46,343 nucleotides of DNA from positions 1-46,343 of the forward strand of contig JAFQKB010000049.1 in assembly GCA_017397125.1 (NCBI GenBank), in the 5' to 3' direction. Below, in pieces: positions 34,553 to 43,995 of this stretch (the first letter of the stretch is position 1; each line of letters starts with the position of its first letter). A program made the position numbers and the translations under genes. The notes under the pieces were generated by a model. The model was not told the DNA's origin. It was given only the letters and a program-made list of their open reading frames with translations, and ran no database searches. This stretch comes from Clostridia bacterium. Lineage in GTDB: Bacteria > Bacillota > Clostridia > Oscillospirales > Acutalibacteraceae.

Positions 34553-35029
34553 ATGAATAACCAACACCCGGACATCGGTCAGGTGGAGGATCGGCTGGCC
34601 GCCTTTGTGCGCCAGCGCCGCCGCACCATGCAGCGGTATTTCAGCAGCATCGGTATGTTCAACGGCCACCCGGCTATGCTGTTTCATCTGCGCCGGCAGC
34701 CCGGTATCACCCAAAAGGAGCTGGCCGGATGTATGGAGATATCCAAGGCCTGCGTGACCACCTCGGTGCGGCGGCTGGAGGCCGCCGGCCTCATCCGCCG
34801 GGAGGGCGACCCCGCCGACGGGCGGGTGACCCACCTCTATCTCACCCCGACCGGCGAGGAGCTGGACGCAGCCTGCGCCCGGGGGCGTGACTTTCTCATC
34901 GAGACCCTGTACCAGGGACTGACCGAAGAGGAGACTGCCGCCCTGTACACCGCCCTGGACAAAATGATCCGCAACCTGCAGGCGGCCGCCGCCACCCTGC
35001 CGGAACCGCCCCAAGGAAAGGATGAATGA
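34553..35029 (+). CDS. MarR-family transcriptional regulator
   Basis: 158 residues from ATG 34553 (GGGAGG upstream). The winged helix-turn-helix is clear: ITQKELAGCMEISKACVTTS, then RRLEAAGLIRREGDPADGRV, the MarR wing with its DxRxx motif. Flanking helices would form the dimer interface. It overlaps the first exporter gene by a few bases, a common arrangement in which the repressor controls a drug-exporting ABC pair. The inducer is unknown. Confidence 0.92.
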   Translation: MNNQHPDIGQVEDRLAAFVRQRRRTMQRYFSSIGMFNGHPAMLFHLRRQPGITQKELAGCMEISKACVTTSVRRLEAAGLIRREGDPADGRVTHLYLTPTGEELDAACARGRDFLIETLYQGLTEEETAALYTALDKMIRNLQAAAATLPEPPQGKDE

Positions 35030-36764
35030 TATGAAACGCTGGTTCAAGTACGTAAAGCCCTATCTGCCCTATTTCATACTGGGGCCTCTGTGCATGATCA
35101 TAGAGGTGGTGGGCGAGATCTTTTTCCCCCGGCTGCTGGCGGTGGTCATCAACCGCGGCAACGCCGGCACCCTCACCGTGGAGAACAGCCTGGGAGTATG
35201 TCTGCTGATGGTGCTGCTGGCATTGGTGATGATGGCCGGCGGCGTGGGCGGCGCCTATTTCGGCGCCAAGGCATCGGTCAATTTTGCCGCCGACCTGCGG
35301 CAGGACGCCTATAAAAAGATCCAGAGCTATTCCTTTGCCAATATCGACAAATTCTCCACCGGCTCTCTGGTGGCCCGCATCACCAACGACGTCACCCAGC
35401 TGCAGAACTTTGTGAATATGCTGCTGCGTATGGCCCTGCGCAGCCCCGGCATGATGATCGGCGGTCTGGTGATGGCCATCTCTCTGCGCCCCTCTCTGTC
35501 TGTGGTGTTTACGGTCAGCATCCCGGTGATGCTCATCACCATCGGCTGCACCATCGCGGTGGGCTTTCCCCGCTTTCAAAAGCAGCAGCAAAAGATCGAC
35601 GGGCTCAACTCCACCATCCAGGAGAATATCACCAATATCCGGGTGGTCAAGAGCTTTGTCCGGGAGGAAAAGGAGATCCACAAATTTCACCAGGCCAACG
35701 GTGACCTGAAGGACGCCGGTATGTCCGCCATGAAGGTGATGATCTTTATGCATCCCATCGTGACGCTGTTTATGAACATCACCATTGTGGCGGTGGTGCT
35801 GGTAGGCACCCCCATGGTGCTGGATACCGGCATGGAGGTGGGCGACCTGTCCGCCTTTATCTCCTACGTTAACCAGATCCTGTTCTCGCTGATGATGGTG
35901 ACCATGCTGCTGATGTTCTCCTCCCGTGCCCTGGCCTCCGGCCGCCGCATCGGCGAGGTGCTGGACGAAAAACTGGACCTGAGCGACGAGACCGCCGCCC
36001 AGCCCGACCGCCGGGTCACCGAGGGCCGCATCGAGTTTAAGAACGTGTCCTTCCGCTACTATAAGACCAGCGAGGAGCGTGTGCTGTCCAATATCGACCT
36101 GACCATCCAGCCGGGCAGCACGGTGGGCATCATCGGCTCCACCGGCTGCGGCAAGACCACCCTGGTATCCCTCATCCCCCGGCTGTACGACCCGGACGAG
36201 GGCCAGGTGCTGGTGGACGGCGTGGACGTGCGGGATTACTCCCTGCACAATCTGCGGGAGGGCGTGGGCATGGTGCTGCAGAAGAACGTGCTGTTCTCCG
36301 GCAGCATCGCCGACAACCTGCGCTGGGGCGACCCGGACGCTACCGACGAGGAGGTGCGCCGCATGGCAGAGTTTGCCCAGGCGGACAAGTTCGTCAGCTC
36401 CTTCTCCCAGGGCTACGACACCCCCCTGGAGCAGGGCGGCACCAACGTGTCCGGCGGACAGAAGCAGCGGCTGTGCATCGCCCGGGCGCTGCTGAAAAAG
36501 CCGAAAATACTCATTCTGGACGACTCCACCAGCGCGGTGGACACCGCCACCGAGGCCCAGATCCGCCGGGCGTTCCGGGAGGAGCTGTCCGACTCCACCA
36601 AGATCATCATCGCTCAGCGCATCAACTCGGTGAAAGAGGCAGACTGCATCATCGTGATGGACGAGGGGGTCATCTCCGGCATCGGCACCCACGAGCAGCT
36701 GCTGGCCGACAACACCGAGTATCAGGAGATCTATTATTCCCAGATGGATAAGGAGGGTGCGTAA
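35022..36764 (+). CDS. Heterodimeric ABC exporter, subunit with degenerate ATPase site
   Basis: 580 residues (577 if ATG 35031 is used; both starts share one ribosome site). An N-terminal six-span exporter domain (~1-310) is fused to an ATPase domain with Walker A GSTGCGKTT and signature VSGGQKQR. Walker B is ILILDD: the catalytic Glu is replaced by Asp501. In known heterodimeric exporters one subunit carries exactly this change. The start overlaps the MarR gene and the partner gene follows after one base. Likely role is export of drugs, lipids or peptides. Confidence 0.92.
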   Translation: MNDMKRWFKYVKPYLPYFILGPLCMIIEVVGEIFFPRLLAVVINRGNAGTLTVENSLGVCLLMVLLALVMMAGGVGGAYFGAKASVNFAADLRQDAYKKIQSYSFANIDKFSTGSLVARITNDVTQLQNFVNMLLRMALRSPGMMIGGLVMAISLRPSLSVVFTVSIPVMLITIGCTIAVGFPRFQKQQQKIDGLNSTIQENITNIRVVKSFVREEKEIHKFHQANGDLKDAGMSAMKVMIFMHPIVTLFMNITIVAVVLVGTPMVLDTGMEVGDLSAFISYVNQILFSLMMVTMLLMFSSRALASGRRIGEVLDEKLDLSDETAAQPDRRVTEGRIEFKNVSFRYYKTSEERVLSNIDLTIQPGSTVGIIGSTGCGKTTLVSLIPRLYDPDEGQVLVDGVDVRDYSLHNLREGVGMVLQKNVLFSGSIADNLRWGDPDATDEEVRRMAEFAQADKFVSSFSQGYDTPLEQGGTNVSGGQKQRLCIARALLKKPKILILDDSTSAVDTATEAQIRRAFREELSDSTKIIIAQRINSVKEADCIIVMDEGVISGIGTHEQLLADNTEYQEIYYSQMDKEGA

Positions 36765-36765
36765 T

Positions 36766-38730
36766 ATGGCACGGTCATTGGAAACACTGCAGGCCCAATA
36801 CAACAGCCGTGCCAGCCAGCACGGCGGACCCGGCCCCCGCGGCGGCGGACCCGGCCGCGGGCACGGACCCCGGGCCAAGGGCAAGCCCAAGAACATGGGC
36901 GCCACCGTGGCGCGGATGCTCAGCTATCTCAAGGGCTTTAAGTTGCACCTGCTGGGGGTGCTGCTGTGTATGCTCACCAGCACCGTCACCTCTCTGGTGG
37001 GCGGCTATATGATCGCCCCCATCATCAATCATCTCACCTTTTTGGTCACCGGTAAGATGCCGGATATGAGCGCCGCAGAGCAACAGATCGATCGCATCAT
37101 CACCGCCCTGATGGACACCCCGGTGGCGCAATTTCTCACCGACACCTTTACCGCCATCCCGGTGTACGTCCTCACCGCCCTGCTGATCCTGGTGATGATC
37201 TATCTGGTGGGTCTGGCCACCACCTATATCCAGAGCCGCCTGATGATGGCGGTGTCCCTGGGGTCTGTGCAGCGCATCCGCAACGACCTGTTCGAAAAGA
37301 TGCAGGCCCTGCCGGTGCGGTATTTCGATGCCCGTCCCACCGGCGAGATCATGAGCCGCTACACCAACGACGTGGACAACATCGACGTGATGCTCAACAA
37401 CTCCCTCATCACCGTGGTATCGGGTGTGGTCACCCTGGTGGGCACCTTTATCTTTATGATCACCACCAGCTGGATCCTCACCCTGGTGACGGTGGTGTTC
37501 ATACCGCTGTTTTTGCTGTGCAGCCAGACCATCGCCCGCCGCAGCAGCAAGTATTACAGCGGCCAGCAGGCCGCCCTCGGCGCGGTCAACGGCTATATGG
37601 AGGAGACCATCTCCGGCCAAAAGGTCATCAAGGTCTTTAACCACGAGGACGAGTGCGTGGAAGAATTCGGTTCGCTCAACGACGATCTGCGGGATAAGCA
37701 GTTCAAGGCCCAGTTCTACGGCGGCATTATGGGTCCCGTGATGCACAACACCAGCCAGATCAGCTATGGCATTACCATCGGTCTGGGCGGCATCCTGATG
37801 TGCTTTGGTCTGCTCACCCCCGGCGGTCTGACCGTGTTTGTCAACTACTCCCGCCAGTTCGCCATGCCCATCAACAACATCGCCATGCAGACCTCCACCC
37901 TCTTTGCCGCCCTGGCGGGTGCCGAGCGGGTCTTTGCCCTGATGGACGCCGACCCGGAGCCGGCAGACGTGGAAGATCCCGCCCCCGCAGATGCCATCCG
38001 GGGCGACGTGGTGCTGGAGCACGTCACCTTTGGCTACAACGAGGATAAGACCATCCTCCACGACATCTCCCTCTACGCCCACCCGGGCCAAAAGATCGCC
38101 TTCGTGGGCTCCACCGGCGCCGGCAAGACCACGGTCACCAACCTGCTCAGCCGCTTTTACGACATCCAGGAGGGCACCATCACCATCGACGGTGTGAATA
38201 TCCGGGACTATAAGCTGGCCGACCTGCGGCGAAACATCGCCATGGTGCTGCAGGACACCCACCTCTTTCCCGGTACGGTGATGGAAAACTGCCGCTATGG
38301 ACGACTGGATGCCACCGACGAGGAGGTGGTCGCCGCCGCCAAGACCGCCAGCGCCCACTCCTTCATTATGCGGCTCAAGGACGGCTACCAGACCCGGCTG
38401 GAGGGGGACGGCTCCAACCTGTCCCAGGGCCAGCGGCAGCTGCTGAACATCGCCCGGGCGGCCCTGAGCAAGGCCCCCATCCTGGTGCTGGACGAGGCCA
38501 CCAGCTCGGTGGATACCCGCACCGAGCGGCACATCGAGCACGGCATGGACCGGCTGATGCGGGACCGCACCACCTTTGTCATCGCCCACCGGCTGTCCAC
38601 GGTGCGCCACGCCAACGCCATCCTGGTGCTGGAGCAGGGCCGCATCATCGAGCGGGGCACCCACGAGGAGCTGCTGGCTCTCGGCGGCCGCTATTACGAG
38701 CTGTACACCGGCAAACGGGAATTGGATTAA
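36766..38730 (+). CDS. Heterodimeric ABC exporter, catalytic partner subunit
   Basis: 654 residues from ATG 36766 (AGGAGGG upstream). The first ~45 residues are a Gly/Pro/Arg-rich flexible stretch (HGGPGPRGGGPGRGHGP). Six membrane spans and an ATPase domain with Walker A GSTGAGKTT follow. Walker B ILVLDE keeps the catalytic Glu577, but the signature is LSQGQ (552-556). So the working ATP site is formed by this subunit's Walker motifs and the partner's VSGGQ, and the other site is degenerate, as in TM287/288-type exporters. Confidence 0.92.
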   Translation: MARSLETLQAQYNSRASQHGGPGPRGGGPGRGHGPRAKGKPKNMGATVARMLSYLKGFKLHLLGVLLCMLTSTVTSLVGGYMIAPIINHLTFLVTGKMPDMSAAEQQIDRIITALMDTPVAQFLTDTFTAIPVYVLTALLILVMIYLVGLATTYIQSRLMMAVSLGSVQRIRNDLFEKMQALPVRYFDARPTGEIMSRYTNDVDNIDVMLNNSLITVVSGVVTLVGTFIFMITTSWILTLVTVVFIPLFLLCSQTIARRSSKYYSGQQAALGAVNGYMEETISGQKVIKVFNHEDECVEEFGSLNDDLRDKQFKAQFYGGIMGPVMHNTSQISYGITIGLGGILMCFGLLTPGGLTVFVNYSRQFAMPINNIAMQTSTLFAALAGAERVFALMDADPEPADVEDPAPADAIRGDVVLEHVTFGYNEDKTILHDISLYAHPGQKIAFVGSTGAGKTTVTNLLSRFYDIQEGTITIDGVNIRDYKLADLRRNIAMVLQDTHLFPGTVMENCRYGRLDATDEEVVAAAKTASAHSFIMRLKDGYQTRLEGDGSNLSQGQRQLLNIARAALSKAPILVLDEATSSVDTRTERHIEHGMDRLMRDRTTFVIAHRLSTVRHANAILVLEQGRIIERGTHEELLALGGRYYELYTGKRELD

Positions 38731-38737
38731 GACAAGC

Positions 38738-38776
38738 AAAAGGAGCAGGCACACGGCGTGTGTCTGCTCCTTTTTT
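38738..38776. terminator. Bidirectional hairpin terminator
   Basis: AAAAGGAGCAGGCACAC and a near-perfect complement around a 3-base loop, with A-run and T-run on either side. It serves both the ABC exporter operon and the convergent helicase gene. Confidence 0.85.
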
Positions 38777-38778
38777 GA

Positions 38779-41700
38779 TTATTCCAACAGCTCCAGCAGC
38801 TCCTCAGCGGTCAGGTCGGTGATGGAGGGTGCCTTGGCACCCACCACCTGCTCCGCCAGCTGCCATTTTTGCTCCTGCAGCCGCAGGATCTTCTCCTCGA
38901 TGGTATCCCGGGCGATCAGCCGCACCACCTGCACCGGATTCTTCTGCCCGATGCGGTGGGCCCGGTCGGTGGCCTGGTTCTCCACCGACAGATTCCACCA
39001 GGGGTCGTAGTGGATCACCATATCCGCCCCGGTGAGATTGAGTCCCACACCGCCCGCCTTGAGAGAGATGAGAAACACCGGGGTGTCATCCTCGTTGAAA
39101 GCGTCCACCAGCCGGGCGCGCTCTTCTTTCGGCGTAGAACCCTGCAGCAGGAAATGCGGGATCCCCTCCGCCTCCAGCCGCTGGCGCAGCAGCGCCAGCA
39201 TAGAGGTGAACTGGGAGAACAGCAGCACCTTGTGGCCGCCGGCGGTGGCCTCCCGCAGCAGCTCCACGCAGGCCTCCAGCTTGCAGCTGTCGCCGGTGTA
39301 GCCCTCGCAGCACAGCCGGGGGTCGCAGCAGATCTGCCGCAGGCGGGTCAGCTGGGACAGCACCGTCATCCGCTGCCGGCCGGTGATGCGGCCGCTGCCG
39401 GTGATCTGCCGCCGCAGGTCGGCGATGGCGGACAGATACACCTGCCGCTGAGCCCGCTCCATGGTGGCGGGCAGCACCCGCTCGGTCTTGGGGGGCAGCT
39501 CCGCCAGCACCTCCCGCTTGAGACGCCGCAGGATAAAGGGGGATACCAGCCGCCCCAGCCGGTCCAGCGCCCGGGGGTCCTCTCCCCGCAGAATGGGCAG
39601 TTCAAAACGATTGCGGAATTTTTGGTAGGAGAACAGCAGCCCCGGCATCAGGAAATCGAAGATGCTCCACAGTTCGCCCAGTCGGTTCTCCACCGGGGTG
39701 CCGGTGAGGGCAAACCGCTGGATCGAACGCACCGCCTTGACCGCCCGGGCGTTTTGGGTGGCGCTGTTTTTGATATACTGGGCCTCGTCCAGAATGTGAT
39801 AGTGAAAGGACAGCTCCCCATACAGGGCCACGTCCCGCTTGAGCATATCGTAGGAGGTGACGACCACGTCGTACTCCGCCGCCATAGCCAGCCGGCGACG
39901 GCGCTCGGCGGCGTCGCCGATGACGCACAGCACCGTCAGCTGAGGAGCAAAGCGCTCCAGCTCCCGCTCCCAGCCCAGCACCACCGAGGTGGGGCACACC
40001 ACCAGGGACGGGGTGGTGACCCCCCGCTCCTTGGCCGCCAGCATCAGGGCGATCACCTGTATCGTTTTACCCAGACCCATATCGTCCGCCAGGATGCCGC
40101 CAAAGCCCAGCTCCTCCATGGCCCGCAGCCAGCGGTAGCCTGTGCGCTGATAGCCACGCAGCACCGGTGCCAGGGCCGCCGGCACCGCATAGGTGGCCTC
40201 GGCCGCCTGCTGGTGGCGCTGTGCCAGCCGGGCAAACAGCCGGTCCCGGGTGACCGTCAGGGACTGGCGGCGCAGCACCCCATCCAGATACAGTGCCCGG
40301 TACCGGGGCAACTCCACCCGACCGGATCGCAGGTCCGCAGTGGACAGGCCCAGACCCTCCGCCAGGTCGGACAGAGCGGACAGCACGCCCCCATCCAGGG
40401 GCAGCAGCCGACCGTCCCGCAGCCGGTGATAGGGCCGGCTGCTGCGGTAGCCGGTGATGATGCCGGACAGCTCCGCCGGGTCCAGGTCGTCCAGCGCGAT
40501 GCTCATCTGCAGCAGATCATCCACCAGGCTGACCCCCAGAGAGACCGCCGGCACCGGCGCCAGACCGGCCCGGTCAAAGGCGGGGGACACGGTCACCCGG
40601 GCTAGCTGGCGCAGGCGCTCCAGCCCCACCGTCAGAAAGTCGTACAGCCGGTCGTCCTCCCATTCGGCGGTGAGGGTGCCGTCCTCCAGCCGGCCGGCAA
40701 AATAGCGATCCAGCACCAGCCGCACCGGCCACTCGGCCAGGGTGTCCTGCCAGGGCTGGGGGTCGCCGTCGTAATAGGCCACCCGACCGCCATAGGCAAA
40801 GGTGACCCGGGCGGTGACCATCCCAAAGGGGGTGCGGTCCAGATACACCTCGGCATCCAGCCGGGGCGGCGTATAGGCATCCAGCGCCTCCACGTCCCCC
40901 TGCAGACGCACATAGGGGCGTATGGCACGCAGCACCCCGCCGCAAAAGGCCGGCAGCTGCTCCGGGGCGATGTACAGCCCGCCGGGGGCACGGGACACGG
41001 TGCGCACCCACTCCGCCATGCGGCGGGTATAGTCCGAGCCGGTGCGGTAGAGATGACCCCGGTGCACCAGATACAGCACCCGGGCGCCGAACACGGGACG
41101 GCTCTCGTCGCCGTAGAGGCGCAGGCCCTCCCCCTCCCGCTCCACCGTCACGGTGAGGATGGGATACCCCTCGGTGAGGGTCACACGCCGCTCTCCGGTG
41201 GCATCCCGCAGGGTCAGGCCGCTGCCCTGCATCCGGGCAAAAAAGCGGTCAAAGCCGCCGGGGGTGAGCCGCAGCTCCCCCACGCCGCCCGCCGGCACGG
41301 TGCCGGGGACATCCGGGTGCTCCTCCACCTCTGCCAGCAGAAAATCCAGCAGCGGCCGGCTCTCCGGGGCAAAGCTGTCCCGGTGGTGCAGCAGGGTCAG
41401 GTGGCGGCCGTATTCCGCCGTCTCACCCCGGGTCATCTGGCCGGCAAAGCGGGAGAGATTTTTGATGATATAGGGCTGCTCCCGCCCCACCGTAAAGGTG
41501 AGCGCCGGCATAGAGCCGGTCAGACACAGCACCGGGGTCAGCCCCACGCCGGGGTCGATATCCTCCGCCGCGGTCAGCCGCACCCGCTCCCCGGACAGAT
41601 AGCGGTCCATCATCAGCGCCGCCGCCGGGTCGGTAGCCGCCGCCGGAGCCGCCTGGGGGGTGGGCAGAGGCTGGGGCTGGGTCATATCCTGATAATACTT

Positions 41701-41985
41701 ATACACCAGCGTGGCCACGATGTGCTTGCAGGCCCGGTGGGTAGCCCGGTAGCGGCTGCAGCCGCAGGCCAGGTGCTCCACCTCGCCGGCCCGGTCAAAG
41801 CCCACCTCCACCTCATAGGCGGCGGCCGGCTCCTCCACCCGGGCGGTGACCCGTTGGTCGTAGAATGCGTCCGGAAGGGCGGCAAAATCCCGCACCCAGC
41901 CGGTATTGTAGCCGCTGATGCCGCGCAGATAAGCCTGCCGGCTCTCCGCCAGCAGACTGATTTTTTTAAGAGGATACAGAGGCAT
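38779..41985 (-). CDS. SNF2-family helicase with SWIM zinc finger
   Basis: 1068 residues from ATG 41985 (AAAGGAGG upstream). A SWIM zinc finger lies at 74-88 (Cys74, Cys76, Cys86, His88). A long middle region (~120-600) has no recognisable motif. The SNF2 motor follows: Walker A DDMGLGKT with Lys640, DEAQ box from Asp733, then FALTGTPVENRLGELWSIFDF and, near the end, SLKAGGVGLNLTGADMVIHY and RAHRIGQ. Such proteins use ATP to move along double-stranded DNA or remodel nucleoprotein; the bacterial role is poorly known. It is a single-gene unit with its own promoter. Confidence 0.92.
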   Translation of the reverse strand: MPLYPLKKISLLAESRQAYLRGISGYNTGWVRDFAALPDAFYDQRVTARVEEPAAAYEVEVGFDRAGEVEHLACGCSRYRATHRACKHIVATLVYKYYQDMTQPQPLPTPQAAPAAATDPAAALMMDRYLSGERVRLTAAEDIDPGVGLTPVLCLTGSMPALTFTVGREQPYIIKNLSRFAGQMTRGETAEYGRHLTLLHHRDSFAPESRPLLDFLLAEVEEHPDVPGTVPAGGVGELRLTPGGFDRFFARMQGSGLTLRDATGERRVTLTEGYPILTVTVEREGEGLRLYGDESRPVFGARVLYLVHRGHLYRTGSDYTRRMAEWVRTVSRAPGGLYIAPEQLPAFCGGVLRAIRPYVRLQGDVEALDAYTPPRLDAEVYLDRTPFGMVTARVTFAYGGRVAYYDGDPQPWQDTLAEWPVRLVLDRYFAGRLEDGTLTAEWEDDRLYDFLTVGLERLRQLARVTVSPAFDRAGLAPVPAVSLGVSLVDDLLQMSIALDDLDPAELSGIITGYRSSRPYHRLRDGRLLPLDGGVLSALSDLAEGLGLSTADLRSGRVELPRYRALYLDGVLRRQSLTVTRDRLFARLAQRHQQAAEATYAVPAALAPVLRGYQRTGYRWLRAMEELGFGGILADDMGLGKTIQVIALMLAAKERGVTTPSLVVCPTSVVLGWERELERFAPQLTVLCVIGDAAERRRRLAMAAEYDVVVTSYDMLKRDVALYGELSFHYHILDEAQYIKNSATQNARAVKAVRSIQRFALTGTPVENRLGELWSIFDFLMPGLLFSYQKFRNRFELPILRGEDPRALDRLGRLVSPFILRRLKREVLAELPPKTERVLPATMERAQRQVYLSAIADLRRQITGSGRITGRQRMTVLSQLTRLRQICCDPRLCCEGYTGDSCKLEACVELLREATAGGHKVLLFSQFTSMLALLRQRLEAEGIPHFLLQGSTPKEERARLVDAFNEDDTPVFLISLKAGGVGLNLTGADMVIHYDPWWNLSVENQATDRAHRIGQKNPVQVVRLIARDTIEEKILRLQEQKWQLAEQVVGAKAPSITDLTAEELLELLE

Positions 41986-42030
41986 CCTGCCGCCTCCTTT
42001 CGCTTGGTGTTTGGTTTGGGGGGACTTTAT

Positions 42031-42059
42031 AGTATACCCTATTTTGCGTTTTTTGACAA
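42031..42059 (-). promoter_or_regulatory. Promoter of the SNF2 helicase gene
   Basis: On the minus strand TTGTCA, 17 bases, TATACT lie about 45 bases upstream of the helicase start. Confidence 0.78.
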
Positions 42060-42088
42060 GGGGTTTTTCCACGAAAGAAAAAGCGACG

Positions 42089-42117
42089 TTGCATTTTTTG
42101 CCGGGGTGGTGTATACT
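42089..42117 (+). promoter_or_regulatory. Promoter of the phosphoesterase gene
   Basis: TTGCAT, 17 bases, TATACT, about 32 bases before the start codon and divergent from the helicase promoter. Confidence 0.72.
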
Positions 42118-42149
42118 GGTATTGTACTACACGAAAGAGAGGTGCCTCT

Positions 42150-42707
42150 ATGTCCCACCCCGTCTATCTCATCGCCTCCGACCTGCACGGCTCCGCCTAC
42201 TACACCGAACGGCTGGTGGATGCCTTTGCCCGGGAGAGGGCGGACCGCCTGCTCCTGTTGGGGGATATTCTCTACCACGGTCCCCGCAACGACCTGCCCC
42301 TGGGCTACAGCTCCAAGCGGGTCATCGCACTGCTCAATCCCCTGGCGGACAGGATCACCTGCGTGCGGGGCAACTGCGATGCCGAGGTGGACCAGATGGT
42401 GCTGGATTTTCCCCTAATGGCGGACTATGAGGCGGTGACGGTGGAGCGGCAGCTCCTGTTCCTCACCCACGGGCATCTGTACGATAACCAAAACCCGCCG
42501 CCGGTGCAGGACGGCGACATCGTGCTCCAGGGCCACACCCACGTGCCCCTGTGCCAGCACACCCCCGGCGGCTGGTGGCTGCTCAACCCCGGCTCGGTGT
42601 CCATCCCCAAGGAGGACAGCCCCCACAGCTATCTGCTGCTGCGGGACGGCACCTTCTATTGGAAAACGTTGGCGGGCGAGACCTATCGCACCGCGCCCCT
42701 ATTCTGA
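42150..42707 (+). CDS. yfcE: YfcE-type metallophosphoesterase
   Basis: 185 residues. The five metal-binding blocks of calcineurin-like phosphoesterases are present in order: ASDLHGS, LLGDILYHG, RGNCD, THGHLYD and GHTHVPL, followed by NPGSVSIPK. YfcE proteins hydrolyse phosphodiesters with two bound Mn ions; the natural substrate is not known. AGAGAGG precedes the ATG. It is a single-gene unit between a promoter and a strong terminator. Confidence 0.9.
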   Translation: MSHPVYLIASDLHGSAYYTERLVDAFARERADRLLLLGDILYHGPRNDLPLGYSSKRVIALLNPLADRITCVRGNCDAEVDQMVLDFPLMADYEAVTVERQLLFLTHGHLYDNQNPPPVQDGDIVLQGHTHVPLCQHTPGGWWLLNPGSVSIPKEDSPHSYLLLRDGTFYWKTLAGETYRTAPLF

Positions 42708-42715
42708 TACACAGC

Positions 42716-42756
42716 AAAAGGCCAGCAATCGTGTGTGACGATTGCTGGCCTTTTTT
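42716..42756. terminator. Bidirectional hairpin terminator
   Basis: A 16-bp perfect stem (AAAAGGCCAGCAATCG and its complement) with a 7-base loop stands between the two convergent phosphoesterase genes. Confidence 0.9.
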
Positions 42757-42786
42757 GCACGTCCTGTCCGGGTCTGGCATATACTG

Positions 42787-43251
42787 TCAGCGCAACGATA
42801 CCACCGCGGTGCGGATGCCGCCGCCCTGGATATCCACAAAGCCGTAGGTACGCCCATACCCCAGGCTGCCGGGGTTAAAGAGATACAGCCCGTCGGCGTA
42901 TTCCTCATAAGGGGTGTGGGTGTGGCCGAAGAGGGCAATGTCCGCCCCGGCCTGGCGGGCCGCCAGATCCAGCCGGTAGAGGGTGTACTTCACGTCGTGG
43001 AGATGGCCGTGGGTGAAATAAAACCGCTTACCACCCAGGGTCTCCTGCCGCACCGGCAGCTGACTGCAGCCGATATCGCAGTTGCCCGGCACCAGATAAA
43101 AGGTGCGGTCCGGATACCGCTCCTGTACCGCCTCCGCCTGCCGGATGCCGTCCCCCAAAAACAGCACCGTCCGGGCGGTGGGCTGCTGCTGGATGGCCTC
43201 GTGCAAAAGGCTCTCCCGGCCGTGCACGTCCGACACCACCAATATCCGCAT
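42787..43251 (-). CDS. Metallophosphoesterase, YfcE/MJ0936-like
   Basis: 154 residues from ATG 43251 (GGAGG upstream). It shows the same metal-binding blocks as the gene at 42150: VSDVHGRE, FLGDGIRQ, PGNCD, THGHLHD, GHTHTP and NPGSLGYGR. It is shorter and only distantly similar to that neighbour. A phosphodiesterase activity is expected; the physiological substrate is unknown. Confidence 0.9.
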   Translation of the reverse strand: MRILVVSDVHGRESLLHEAIQQQPTARTVLFLGDGIRQAEAVQERYPDRTFYLVPGNCDIGCSQLPVRQETLGGKRFYFTHGHLHDVKYTLYRLDLAARQAGADIALFGHTHTPYEEYADGLYLFNPGSLGYGRTYGFVDIQGGGIRTAVVSLR

Positions 43252-43351
43252 TCGACACGCCTCCTCACATAATTGCCCGCTGCATTTCATACAGTATACC
43301 ACAATCCCGGCGGCAGGGCAATCCCGCCGCCGAAAAAAAGGAGGCATACCC

Positions 43352-43597
43352 ATGAACGAATCGGCCTTTTCCCCTCAGGAAATGGAAAAACTGCTGTCTC
43401 TGGCCGCCGGGCGGCTGGGCACCACCCCCGACGCCCTGCGCGCTGCCTTTCAGAAAGGAGGGCTGCGGGGGATCTCCGCCGCCCTGACCCCGGAGGACGC
43501 CGCCAAAGCAGAGACCCTGCTAGCGGACAAAGAGAAAGCCGCCAACCTGCTCCAGGACCCGGCCATCCAGCGGCTGCTCATCCAATTACTCGGCTAG
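43352..43597 (+). CDS. Small protein of unknown function, first gene of a three-gene cassette
   Basis: 81 residues, starting MNESAFSPQEMEKLLSLA, with AAAGGAGG before the ATG. It is helical and without membrane spans. The end (LLQDPAIQRLLIQLLG) is amphipathic and hydrophobic. The pattern of short helices resembles small Clostridia-specific proteins I cannot name. The next gene starts 14 bases later. Confidence 0.75.
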   Translation: MNESAFSPQEMEKLLSLAAGRLGTTPDALRAAFQKGGLRGISAALTPEDAAKAETLLADKEKAANLLQDPAIQRLLIQLLG

Positions 43598-43611
43598 AAA
43601 GGGGTGCCCTG

Positions 43612-43995
43612 ATGGACGACCTGAACGAAAAGCTCAATCGGCTGCTGTCCTCGCCGGAGGGGATGGCCAAGATCCAGTCCGCCATGGCCGCTCTGTCCGG
43701 CGGCCAGGAAACCCCCACCCCTGCCCCGGCGCAGCCGGTGCAGCCGGCGCCGCCCCGGGATGGCGGCGGCCTGCCGGACATGGCGGCGCTGACCAGGCTA
43801 CTGCCCCTATTATCCGGCATGGGCCAGGACAGCGAGGACACCCGGCTATTACAGGCGCTGCGGCCCTATCTCCACGGGCCCCGGGAGCAGCGGCTGGACG
43901 AGGCCGTGCGCCTGCTGCGGCTGACAAAGCTACTGCCCCTATTGCAGGAGCAGGGTATCCTGAAAGGGACGGGAGAGAGCAGCCATGGCGGATGA
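43612..43995 (+). CDS. Small protein of unknown function, second gene of the cassette
   Basis: 127 residues. A helical N terminus (MDDLNEKLNRLLSSPEGMAK), a Pro/Ala/Gln linker (~35-60) and a helical C-terminal half (DTRLLQALRPYLHGPREQRL and on). There is no signal or membrane segment. AAAGGGG precedes the ATG. It overlaps the third gene by 11 bases. Its helices resemble in style those of the first gene, so the two may interact. Confidence 0.75.
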   Translation: MDDLNEKLNRLLSSPEGMAKIQSAMAALSGGQETPTPAPAQPVQPAPPRDGGGLPDMAALTRLLPLLSGMGQDSEDTRLLQALRPYLHGPREQRLDEAVRLLRLTKLLPLLQEQGILKGTGESSHGG

